Assembly (NCBI GenBank): GCA_003224855.1
Contig: QHZY01000018.1
Location: forward strand, 1 to 53,185
Direction of reading: 5' to 3'
Source of the DNA: Acidobacteriota bacterium
Lineage (GTDB): Bacteria; Acidobacteriota; Terriglobia; Terriglobales; Acidobacteriaceae
DNA: 53,185 nucleotides
Every line of letters begins with the position of its first letter. Positions within the stretch are counted from its first letter, which is position 1. Of the stretch, positions 7,722-14,181 are shown piece by piece. The translations under genes and the position numbers were made by a program. The notes beneath the pieces are model-generated. The model was not told the DNA's origin. It searched no databases and was given only the letters and a program-made list of their open reading frames with translations.

Positions 7722-7762
7722 GCGGGCAGGAGTGCCCGCGCCACACAGGCACTCCGCCCGCC
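7722..7762. repeat. palindromic repeat, copy upstream of the endonuclease
   Basis: GCGGGCA-GGAG-TGCCCGC (7722-7739). A longer pairing is also possible between GGCGGGC/AGGAGTGCC and GGCACTCC/GCCCGCC across 7721-7762. Same orientation as the copy at 7224. Confidence 0.75.
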
Positions 7763-7771
7763 CTGACGTGC

Positions 7772-7806
7772 AAAAAAAAGGCACAGCGGCTTCGCTGTGC
7801 CCTTTT
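7772..7806. terminator. bidirectional hairpin terminator
   Basis: The stem GGCACAGCG (7780-7788) pairs perfectly with CGCTGTGCC (7793-7801) around a 4-nt loop. It is flanked by eight A on the left and by CTTTT on the right. Read on the minus strand the stem is followed by a run of eight T, the stronger direction. Confidence 0.7.
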
Positions 7807-7968
7807 ACCTTCTACATCCAGAGTAGCAGATTTGAGGGGGTAAATGGGACATGGTTCGGCAGATTATTTTGTTATTTGAATGAGCAACTTAGCGAGAAAT
7901 GGGCAGTAAAGGGGGCTTGACAAGAATTTGGGAAAAAGGCGATTTGGGCGCAGTTAAGCAAGTGGAAT
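7807..7968. promoter_or_regulatory. gene-free spacer with a possible -35 element
   Basis: AT-richer stretch with no supported ORF. TTGACA at 7917-7922 is a perfect -35 hexamer, but the sequence at the expected -10 position (CGATTT) is poor. It could still be part of the promoter for the exported protein at 8135. Confidence 0.25.
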
Positions 7969-8046
7969 CCCAGGTCTCGCAACTCCGGAGGACCTGGGCA
8001 CCCGCGAAACCTGGGGCACCCGGGGGACCTGGGGCACCCGCGAGCC
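7969..8046. repeat. degenerate palindromic element of the RAYT-linked family
   Basis: CCCAGGTCTCGC starts at 7969, but the right arm is eroded (GGACCTGGG at 7990-7998, GCGA lost). It is followed by three GGGCACCC-type arms (CACCCGCGAAACCTGGGGCACCC...). Orientation is the same as the copies at 8922 and 14099. Confidence 0.8.
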
Positions 8047-8134
8047 GCGGCATGCTGTACACTTCCCCCGCCGCAGGATATCTAGATCCAAATCCTGCAT
8101 GATCGATACAGCAGACTTCGCTGGGGAGAAATTC

Positions 8135-8905
8135 ATGAAAGTAAAGTTGGGAATTGCCATGGCCGCAGTGTGCCTGGTGGCCGCTTCAGCCACCGCCGCA
8201 TTCGCGCAATCAGACGTAAAAGAAAAACCGCCGATGTATTCCTATGTCAGCAACTGGGCCATTCCACGCGCGCAGTGGGGAGAGATTGCAAAGAGCAACG
8301 CAGGGAGTGAGAAGATTGTGTCCAAAGCGCTGGCGGATGGAATCCTGGTCGGTTATGGCAATGACGAAGTGCTGGTGCACCAGGAAAATGGAGCAACGCA
8401 CGACAATTTCTGGTCGTCAATGTCGCAGGCGGGCCTGATCAAGGTGCTGGAGCAGTTTTATCAGTCGGGCACGGCCACAAATCCGGTGTTGGCCACTGCA
8501 ACCAAGCACTGGGACAACATCTTTGTGAGCCGTTATTACAACTGGCATCCGGGAACGTTCAAGAATGTCTACACTTACGTGGCAGCCTATGAGCTCAAAG
8601 CGGACGCTCCCAATGATGCGCTCGACAGCTTAAGCAAAAATCTTATTGTGCCACTGCTGGAAAAGCAGCTGGCGGATGGCAACATTCACGAGTATGAGAT
8701 CGACACCGAAGCCATTCATACCCATCCGCTCGGGCGGTTTGTGATCGTCTATATCGCTTCCAGCCCGGAAGCGCTCGACAAGGTCAACGACGCTCGCCGA
8801 GAAGCGCTGAAGGCCAGCCCGTTGGCCTCTCCGGCGTTCGGTTCCATGGTTGATCTGCAGGCGCACCGGGACGAACTGCTGCGCACGAGTGCAACCTTCA
8901 AGTAG
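8135..8905 (+). CDS. exported protein of unknown function
   Basis: I do not recognise a named family. The 256-residue product begins with a clear Sec signal peptide (MKVKLGIAMAAVCLVAASAT, cleavage likely after AFA). The mature part seems to contain two similar halves, each starting with a strand-rich Y(S/T)YV segment (YSYVSNWAIPRAQWG and YTYVAAYELKADAP) followed by helices. This would fit a duplicated ferredoxin-like alpha/beta fold, but that is inference. ATG 8135 is preceded by GGGGAG at a good distance; an in-frame ATG at 8099 would bury the signal peptide. A palindrome sits 16 bp after its stop. Confidence 0.75.
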   Translation: MKVKLGIAMAAVCLVAASATAAFAQSDVKEKPPMYSYVSNWAIPRAQWGEIAKSNAGSEKIVSKALADGILVGYGNDEVLVHQENGATHDNFWSSMSQAGLIKVLEQFYQSGTATNPVLATATKHWDNIFVSRYYNWHPGTFKNVYTYVAAYELKADAPNDALDSLSKNLIVPLLEKQLADGNIHEYEIDTEAIHTHPLGRFVIVYIASSPEALDKVNDARREALKASPLASPAFGSMVDLQAHRDELLRTSATFK

Positions 8906-8921
8906 GGCGATATGGTGGAAT

Positions 8922-8952
8922 CCCAGGTTTCGCAAAGGCGGCGAAACCTGGG
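8922..8952. repeat. palindromic element with compensated stem
   Basis: CCCAGGTTTCGC (8922-8933), a 7-nt loop, then GCGAAACCTGGG (8941-8952). Relative to the common CCCAGGTCTCGC/GCGAGACCTGGG stem, one C-G pair has become T-A on both sides, keeping 12 perfect pairs. GGCACCC follows as in the other copies. Confidence 0.9.
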
Positions 8953-8990
8953 GCACCCGTTCGGGTACGATTGGAGTGAGGGCCCTTGGA

Positions 8991-9263
8991 ATGACCGCAT
9001 CGTTAGAGGCAGCTCGCTCGATGTTGGGTGAATGGCAGAAACATTCGCGACCAGTGGAAGTCAAAATCTGGTCTTATGGAATCTCGGTAATAGCACGTGG
9101 CGTGCTGGTCCGGTGCGATGAGCAGATGCTGGTGATTGCGGAATCGCAAACAAACTTCCAGTTGAATTTCGACCTTGTGAAAGAAGCCATGGCCAGCGGC
9201 GATTCGGTTGAATTGGAATTGACGGAAGGGCCATCTATTCTGATACGCAGGTTGCCGAACTAA
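8991..9263 (+). CDS. small hypothetical protein
   Basis: A 90-residue product from ATG 8991 (MTASLEAARSMLGEW...). It is predicted to be mostly beta strands (EVKIWSYGISVIARGVLVRC, MLVIAESQ, SVELELTEGPSILI), with no signal peptide and no motif I can name. The frame is open further upstream, but that part runs through the palindromic repeat at 8922 and is probably not translated. It converges on hxlR with a 24-bp gap containing the small hairpin CGGCAT-ga-ATGCCG. Confidence 0.5.
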   Translation: MTASLEAARSMLGEWQKHSRPVEVKIWSYGISVIARGVLVRCDEQMLVIAESQTNFQLNFDLVKEAMASGDSVELELTEGPSILIRRLPN

Positions 9264-9287
9264 AGTCCGGCATGAATGCCGCGAAAC

Positions 9288-9740
9288 CTAGCGTAGATTG
9301 GGGTTCAGAATCTTTTTTCGGCCAATCTTTTTTTGCCCAATCTTTTTTGGGCCAATCTTGTTTCGGACAATCTTGTTTCGGCCATCTTCCTTCTCCCACT
9401 TTCGCGCCAACGCTTCCAGTTCACCCAAGATTTTTCCGAACTTTTTCATGCGGTGCGTCATCCCATAAGTTACAGCCGGAGGAATTGACTTCTCATAGTC
9501 ACGGTAGAGGAAGCCTTTTTCTTCAAGCGCACGCAGTCTCTGGGTGAGCACGCGCGAGGACACGCCCTGCACCTGATGGCGGAGCGCGCCAAACCGCATG
9601 GGTCCGCTGTTCCAGAGGGTCCACAGGATCTGCAATGTCCAGGGATGGGCCAGGACCTCGAGCACGCCGTGCATGACGAAGGCCTTGGGCAGCTGCCTGT
9701 TCTTCGAACTGACGGCAGGTGATCGAGCTCGACGCGTCAC
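9288..9740 (-). CDS. HxlR-family winged-helix transcriptional regulator
   Basis: This 150-residue protein shows the HxlR pattern: VLEVLAHPWTLQILWTLWNS, then MRFGALRHQVQGVSSRVLTQRLRAL (recognition helix), then the wing EEKGFLYRDYEKSIPPAVTYGMT. These dimeric regulators often control a divergently transcribed neighbour, here the outer-membrane barrel at 9892. Start is GTG 9740, with AGGGG about 13 nt upstream. The last ~35 residues are a lysine-rich tail (NKIVRNKIGPKKIGQKKIGR) encoded by short tandem repeats. Family members normally end soon after the dimer helix, so the tail looks acquired. Confidence 0.87.
   Translation of the reverse strand: MTRRARSPAVSSKNRQLPKAFVMHGVLEVLAHPWTLQILWTLWNSGPMRFGALRHQVQGVSSRVLTQRLRALEEKGFLYRDYEKSIPPAVTYGMTHRMKKFGKILGELEALARKWEKEDGRNKIVRNKIGPKKIGQKKIGRKKILNPNLR
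9305..9385. repeat. short tandem repeat encoding the HxlR tail
   Basis: About five imperfect copies of a ~15-bp unit of the form CCAATCTTGTTTCGG / CCAATCTTTTTTCGG. Since 15 is a multiple of three, copy changes keep the frame and only alter the number of KKIG(Q/R/P) units. Confidence 0.8.
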
Positions 9741-9891
9741 TTCTTGTTTTTATCCCCTAACTGATCTAGTTACAAAAAGATACCATACTTTACAAAGACA
9801 GCTAGTAACTTTAAGTAACCAAGCTGCCCTCTGCTGCATCTGTTCAAATGAACATCACTAGAAACACCGAACCACAAGGAGAAAGAAGTTC
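9741..9891. promoter_or_regulatory. divergent hxlR / outer-membrane barrel control region
   Basis: The 151-bp AT-rich gap contains the inverted repeat TAACT-gatct-AGTTA (9758-9772) and two AGTAAC boxes 10 bp apart (9804-9809, 9814-9819). GTTAC/GTAAC half-sites spaced by one helical turn fit a dimeric winged-helix operator. AAGGAGAAAGAAG serves as the ribosome site for the barrel gene. Confidence 0.5.
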
Positions 9892-10548
9892 ATGTCGAAT
9901 TTGTCCGTTTCAGATGTGTTTCATCCAGTCAAAACTAATCTGTTTCGCGCATTCATTCTGCTGAGCACGCTGGCGGTGCTGTTCAGCATGGGTGCGATGG
10001 CGCAGGAGGGCCGCCAGGAAGTCAGCGTCCAGGGAACTGGTTTCTTCACTAAGGACTCGAACAACAACGGCATCAACCAACGCGCCACCGACAGCGGCGG
10101 ATTCCTGATCGGCTACCGTTACCATTTGAATCGTTGGCTGGCGGCTGAGACCGCTTATGGTTATGCCCGCAACACCCAACAGTTCTCAGTACCGGTTGGC
10201 GGTTTCGGAATTCAGTCAGACGTGCACCAGGCGACTGGCGGCGTGATTCTGAACATTCCGCACGCTGCCAAATGGAGAATCAATCCCTACGTGCTGGCCG
10301 AAGGCGGAGCGCTGATCTTCAATCCGACCAGCAACGGCAACGGGTTCGGTCCGGGTGTGGACAGCCAGGCGAAAGGCGTGTTCGTTTACGGAGGCGGCGC
10401 TGACTACTCGTTGAGCCGTCACTTCCTGTTGCGGGCCGAGTATCGCGGGTTGGTGTACAAGACGCCCGATTTCGGTCTGGCAGCACTGCACACCGATGCC
10501 ACCACGCATACCGCACAGCCATCCGCCGGAATTGTCTTTCGTTTCTAA
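9892..10548 (+). CDS. outer-membrane beta-barrel protein
   Basis: This 218-residue protein has a signal peptide (hydrophobic AFILLSTLAVLFSMGAMA, cleaved near MAQ). The mature chain of alternating strands includes GGFLIGYRYHLNRWLAAETAYGYAR, GGVILNI, YVLAEGGALIF, FVYGGGADYSL and FLLRAEYRGLVYK. It ends in aromatic F-R-F, as barrel proteins recognised by BamA do. The size fits an 8-stranded OmpA/OmpW-like barrel. The function may be a small porin or a structural role; no ligand can be inferred. It is divergent from hxlR, which may regulate it, and is followed by a strong terminator. Confidence 0.85.
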   Translation: MSNLSVSDVFHPVKTNLFRAFILLSTLAVLFSMGAMAQEGRQEVSVQGTGFFTKDSNNNGINQRATDSGGFLIGYRYHLNRWLAAETAYGYARNTQQFSVPVGGFGIQSDVHQATGGVILNIPHAAKWRINPYVLAEGGALIFNPTSNGNGFGPGVDSQAKGVFVYGGGADYSLSRHFLLRAEYRGLVYKTPDFGLAALHTDATTHTAQPSAGIVFRF

Positions 10549-10585
10549 CTCTCCGATTTATATATAACTTCATCTCGGAGGTGCG

Positions 10586-10616
10586 CCCACCCAACGGTTT
10601 TTGTTGGGTGGGTTTT
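10586..10616 (+). terminator. rho-independent terminator
   Basis: CCCACCCAAC (10586-10595) pairs perfectly with GTTGGGTGGG (10603-10612) around a 7-nt loop and is followed by TTTT. It ends the transcript of the outer-membrane barrel gene. Confidence 0.85.
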
Positions 10617-10647
10617 CTCATCCTGGGAACGCCAAGGCCTTATCTCA

Positions 10648-10724
10648 GCGGCTGAAAGCCGCCGATGAAAACAGACGAGTGACCGCAGCGCTCAAAGCGC
10701 TGCGCCACCCAAAATCGGTGGGCG
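10648..10724. repeat. three consecutive intergenic hairpins
   Basis: GCGGCT-gaa-AGCCGC (10648-10662), GCAGCGCT-caa-AGCGCTGC (10685-10703) and CGCCACCC-aaaatc-GGTGGGCG (10703-10724). They fill the gap before the receiver gene, lack T runs, and look like a compound intergenic repeat. Confidence 0.7.
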
Positions 10725-10819
10725 ACACTTCGGTAAGCACAACAGGTTCCGCGCGGAACATTACGGCAGTTCTCGTGCTGCTTTAGAATCCTGCTCAGGA
10801 GTCGACGCGAGGGGGACTG

Positions 10820-11161
10820 ATGAAGATTCTTGTCATTGAGTCTGAAGAGCTGGTGCTGAAAAATACCGGGGTGATGCTGGGCAAGCTGGGTTACAAGGCT
10901 GCACTCACCGGGGACTGCAAGCTGGCGTTGCGCATCTTCACTGAGCAAGGACCGTTCGATGTGGTGCTGATCGCGCTGAAATTCATGCGCGGAACCGCCG
11001 GGGGTGGCGCGAAGTTGATGGATGCCATGCTTCAGAAGAATCCCAAGCAGAATTTCGCCTACATGACTTCAGCGCCGGTGCTGAAAAAACCATTCACCCT
11101 GCTGGAGTTGGATGAGTTTATGGGAGCGTTCCGCCGCCCGGCCTCGAGCCGATTCGAGTAA
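10820..11161 (+). CDS. degenerate CheY-like receiver domain protein
   Basis: This 113-residue stand-alone receiver fold begins MKILVIESEELVLKNTGVML (acidic ESEE at the metal-site position) and ends with ...APVLKKPFTLLELDEFM, where K-K-P is the conserved Lys region. The phosphoacceptor strand reads FDVVLIALKF, with Ala where the usual Asp would be, and the stretch to the conserved Thr/Ser is altered. It is therefore probably a pseudo-receiver signalling by binding rather than phosphorylation. ATG 10820 follows GAGGGGG. No kinase gene is adjacent. Confidence 0.75.
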   Translation: MKILVIESEELVLKNTGVMLGKLGYKAALTGDCKLALRIFTEQGPFDVVLIALKFMRGTAGGGAKLMDAMLQKNPKQNFAYMTSAPVLKKPFTLLELDEFMGAFRRPASSRFE

Positions 11162-11167
11162 GCATGA

Positions 11168-11764
11168 TCAGCGGTGCGCGAAAAAGTAGAGCAGCGCGCA
11201 AGCCATCAGCAATAAAAACAGAAAGCGGAAAATTTTCCAGGTATTGCTGGTCTCGGGGGTGATGGGAGAGTTGTTATCCGCGCTGATCGTTCCCGCCTGG
11301 GATGATGAGAATGTTGGAAGATTCTGAGCGCTGCCAGCGGCCAGATTTTCATTAACAGAACCTGTCTTGCCTGAGAGGGCTTTCTGTCGCAGCTTCTCGA
11401 GAACTTCAGGCGTCAGATATCTGCCCATGAGGTTGACCATCTTTTCCCCGAACAGGAAGTCGCCCTCAGCATGCGCCGGGTCACGCGAATTGGGATTGGA
11501 ATAGTGAACTTTGAACCCGCCTTCGGGGCGGGCTTCGAGATGAAAGCTCACCTTACGATGTTCTTCTTCAGGCGGAAGATTCAGGCCGGGAAACTGTGAG
11601 GCCAATGATGTCCTGATATTGGCTTGAATTTTCTGGTTCAGTTCCATGCGGCTGGGAGCTTCAATGTGCGGAAGGTTGGGGTCGCTTGGGTAAGCAGCGA
11701 ACCCGCCGTCTGGTTTCTGCTCGATGCGGTAAGTGAAGGTCGAGAGTATCTGCTTGAAGTCCAT
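11168..11764 (-). CDS. tail-anchored membrane protein of unknown function
   Basis: A 198-residue product starting MDFKQILSTFTYRIEQKPDG. I recognise no family. Two related blocks (YRIEQKPDGGFAAYPSDPNL and FHLEARPEGGFKVHYSNPNS) suggest a duplicated small domain. It ends with a low-complexity Ser/Asn linker and one C-terminal membrane helix (FRFLFLLLMACALLYFFAHR), so the bulk should face the cytoplasm. ATG 11764 is preferred over the GTG at 11848 because homology-like periodicity starts there. It converges on the receiver gene. Confidence 0.65.
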   Translation of the reverse strand: MDFKQILSTFTYRIEQKPDGGFAAYPSDPNLPHIEAPSRMELNQKIQANIRTSLASQFPGLNLPPEEEHRKVSFHLEARPEGGFKVHYSNPNSRDPAHAEGDFLFGEKMVNLMGRYLTPEVLEKLRQKALSGKTGSVNENLAAGSAQNLPTFSSSQAGTISADNNSPITPETSNTWKIFRFLFLLLMACALLYFFAHR

Positions 11765-11829
11765 GGCGGATGGCGCGATTGTAGCGCGATTCTGTTGCAC
11801 TGAATTGAGATTAAATTTAGTGTTCCTCG

Positions 11830-11973
11830 AGAGCAGTACCACTTCCAACCGGGGAACTCAGGGTCTTCGCGGCCCACCTGAACCGGTTCTGCAGCGGCGA
11901 CGCGGATCGGATCCGGATATTGGGCGTGATGATCAGCGATGACGCGGGCATATTTTTTATAGAGTGAGCTCAT
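11830..11973 (-). pseudogene. truncated SH3-like domain gene remnant
   Basis: From ATG 11973 the frame reads MSSLYKKYARVIADHHAQYP, then DPIRVAAAEPVQVGRED and FPGWKW. This matches small bacterial SH3-like proteins, which continue with a GWVP strand and end at about 65-70 residues. Here the sequence after GWKW turns into unrelated residues that overlap the next gene, so the C-terminal third of the domain is missing. It is probably a deletion fossil. Confidence 0.55.
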
Positions 11974-12032
11974 TTCAGATCATCCGGCTGGGGATAGAAT
12001 TAAATTGATTCCCGTTCCCGCGAGCAAACATT

Positions 12033-12833
12033 ATGGCCTCTGCGAAAGTAAATCTCTACGACAACGAGTACGGACATTTCGCGTTGTATCGCGATGTACG
12101 GGTTGAAACTTACGGACAGGATTTCGGACAAACCAGTTGGGTGACCAACGAAGAGTCGAATGAAATCCCGCAGCTTTTAAGGATTACTGGGGCGAGCCCG
12201 GTACTCGAGATCGGCTGCGGCTCGGGGGGATACGCGCTGCACCTGGCGGAGCAGTATGGGTGCAAGATTACGGCGCTGGATATAAACCCTGAAGGGATAA
12301 AGAACGCGAATGCGCTGGCGGAGCAGAGGAAGGTACGCGCGGTATGTAAGTTCCAGCAGTGTGATGCGTCAAAGCCGCTGCCGTTCGGTGATGCAGAGTT
12401 CGATGCGGTGTTTTCGAATGACGTGCTGTGTCACATTCCTGGACGAGGCGGCGTGTTGCGCGAAGTCGCGCGCGTGCTGAAGGCAGGCGGGAAGTTGTTG
12501 TTCAGCGACGCGCTGGTGATCGGGGGAATGATTTCGCATGAGGAGGTCGCGACCAGGAGTTCCATTGGGTATTACTTTTTTTCGCCTCCCGGTGAAAATG
12601 AACGATTGATCAAAGAAGCTGGCTTGCGGCTGACCTTTGCGCGCGACACGACTGACGCGGCAGCGCTGATCTCGAAACGGCGGCATGATGCAAGAGCGAA
12701 AAGGTCGCGCGAGCTGGTGGAAGTTGAAGGCGAGGCGAACTTTGATGGACTGCAGCGGTTTCTGAAGTGTGTCCATGATTTGACCAGCGAGCGCCGGCTG
12801 TTGCGATTTCTGTATCTGGCGGAGAGGGCTTGA
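12033..12833 (+). CDS. class I SAM-dependent methyltransferase
   Basis: This 266-residue cytosolic enzyme has motif I VLEIGCGSGGYALHLAE near residues 56-72, the acidic KITALDINPEG strand that binds the ribose, and FDAVFSNDVLCHIPGR as motif IV. It then has VLKAGGKLLFSDALVIGG, typical of UbiE/Coq5-like small-molecule methyltransferases. The substrate cannot be named. The last third (SSIGYYFFSPPGENERLIKE onward) resembles sarcosine/glycine-type or sterol-type lid regions only loosely. Start ATG 12033; no operon partner on the same strand. Confidence 0.85.
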   Translation: MASAKVNLYDNEYGHFALYRDVRVETYGQDFGQTSWVTNEESNEIPQLLRITGASPVLEIGCGSGGYALHLAEQYGCKITALDINPEGIKNANALAEQRKVRAVCKFQQCDASKPLPFGDAEFDAVFSNDVLCHIPGRGGVLREVARVLKAGGKLLFSDALVIGGMISHEEVATRSSIGYYFFSPPGENERLIKEAGLRLTFARDTTDAAALISKRRHDARAKRSRELVEVEGEANFDGLQRFLKCVHDLTSERRLLRFLYLAERA

Positions 12834-12861
12834 TCGCGCCAGCGCTTTTGCAAGACACAAC

Positions 12862-12884
12862 CTTAAAGCGCAGAGGACGCAGAG
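12862..12884. repeat. dispersed GCGCAGAGGACGCAGAG repeat, copy 1
   Basis: CTTAAAGCGCAGAGGACGCAGAG matches 16627-16649 with one change, and part of it recurs inside the ygfZ-like gene at 14733-14754. A short AGTTCTCAGTTCTCAGT repeat follows at 12966-12983. Confidence 0.75.
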
Positions 12885-12993
12885 AAAACAGGGCGGAGTG
12901 CGCTGAGAAATCCTGAGGAAAGCGGATTCCGCGCACGTTAAGCACCCAAAAGCCGCATTTCACAGCAGTTCTCAGTTCTCAGTAGTGGCAACG

Positions 12994-14073
12994 TCAGGAG
13001 CTCGAGAATGAAGAGATTATTTTCGAGATCCAGTCCCCGGACTCGCGGGTGCCGAGGGTGCCGCCGACATCCTGCGTCAGCTTCTTTTCGCGGATGGCGG
13101 CGAGCACTGCGGCTTCGATGCGTTGTGATTCGGGGATGAGGCCGAGGTGGTTGAGCATCAGCGCGGCGGTGAGAATTGCGCCAGCAGGATTGGCGATATT
13201 TTTGCCGGCGATGGGCGGCGCGGAGCCGTGCACAGGTTCAAACATTGAGGTGTGTCCGGGATGAATGTTGCCGCTGGCAGCCATGCCGAGGCCTCCCTGA
13301 AGCGCGGCGGCGAGGTCGGTGATGATGTCGCCAAACATGTTGTTGGTGACGATGACATCAAAGTGGCTGGGCTGGCGGACCATTTGAAGGCAGAGAGCGT
13401 CAACGTGCATGTGTTCCGTGGTAATCTGCGAAAATTCCTCGGCAACTTCTTTGAAGGTGCGCTGCCAGAGACCGCCAGCGTGGGTCATGGCGTTTGATTT
13501 ATCGCACATGAGGAGGCGGCGGCGCGACGAGCCATCCTGTTTCTTGTGTGACGCGCAGTATTCGAATGCGTAGCGAATGATGCGCTCGACACCTTTACGG
13601 GTGTTCACGTCTTCCTGGATCGCGATCTCGTCAGCAGTTCCCTTTTTAAAGACCCCGCCGAGATCGCCGTAAACGCCTTCGGTGTTTTCGCGAATGACAA
13701 CGAAGTCGACGTCTTTGGGTTGAGCAGATTTGAGCGGACACAGAGATGGGTCGAGCAGGTGCACGGGCCGAAGGTTGGCGTAGAGGTCCATCTGGAAGCG
13801 CATGCCGAGAAGGATCTCTTTGGCGTGGATATTGGTGGGGACGCGCGGGTCGCCGAATGCGCCGCAGAGAATAGCATCGAAGTCGCGGGCGAGAGTGGAG
13901 AAGCCATCGGCTGGGACGGTGGTGCCATCGTGCAGGTAGCGGTCGGCGCCCCAGTCGAAGGTGGTGAATTCGACGGGAGCGGCGGTGGCGCGGATAGCGT
14001 TCAGGGCTTGTGGGATAACTTCTTTGCCGATGCCGTCTCCGGGGATAACGGCGATGCGCTTGGGTGAGGGCAC
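12994..14073 (-). CDS. 3-isopropylmalate dehydrogenase-like decarboxylating dehydrogenase
   Basis: This 359-residue member of the isocitrate/isopropylmalate dehydrogenase family oxidises a 2-hydroxy acid and releases CO2 using NAD. It has AVIPGDGIGKEV at the start, the substrate-loop segment MDLYANLRPV, IRENTEGVYGDLGG, the metal-binding MFGDIITDLAAALQGGLGMA and the nucleotide-site HGSAPPIAGKNIANP. The substrate loop (GMRFQMDLY) differs from typical LeuB (R-K-x2-L/D) and could also fit tartrate dehydrogenase, so leuB is not certain. No other leucine genes are adjacent. Start ATG 14073. Confidence 0.82.
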   Translation of the reverse strand: MPSPKRIAVIPGDGIGKEVIPQALNAIRATAAPVEFTTFDWGADRYLHDGTTVPADGFSTLARDFDAILCGAFGDPRVPTNIHAKEILLGMRFQMDLYANLRPVHLLDPSLCPLKSAQPKDVDFVVIRENTEGVYGDLGGVFKKGTADEIAIQEDVNTRKGVERIIRYAFEYCASHKKQDGSSRRRLLMCDKSNAMTHAGGLWQRTFKEVAEEFSQITTEHMHVDALCLQMVRQPSHFDVIVTNNMFGDIITDLAAALQGGLGMAASGNIHPGHTSMFEPVHGSAPPIAGKNIANPAGAILTAALMLNHLGLIPESQRIEAAVLAAIREKKLTQDVGGTLGTRESGDWISKIISSFSSS

Positions 14074-14098
14074 GGTGGGTAAAGTAACACAGGGCGTT

Positions 14099-14130
14099 CC
14101 CAGGTCTGGGCAAAAACGGAGAGACCTGGG
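14099..14130. repeat. degenerate palindromic element between divergent genes
   Basis: CCCAGGTCT (14099-14107) pairs with AGACCTGGG (14122-14130); the inner stem is eroded. GGCACCC follows, so it belongs to the same family as the elements near the RAYT gene. It lies in the 108-bp gap between the dehydrogenase and ygfZ-like starts. Confidence 0.75.
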
Positions 14131-14181
14131 GCACCCTCGGCGATGTGGGGATGACCCCTATACTTGGTTATAATCGAGCTG

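Noticed and set aside
12994-14073. Assigning leuB with certainty
   Set aside because: The substrate loop differs from typical LeuB and no leucine genes are adjacent, so only the family is given.
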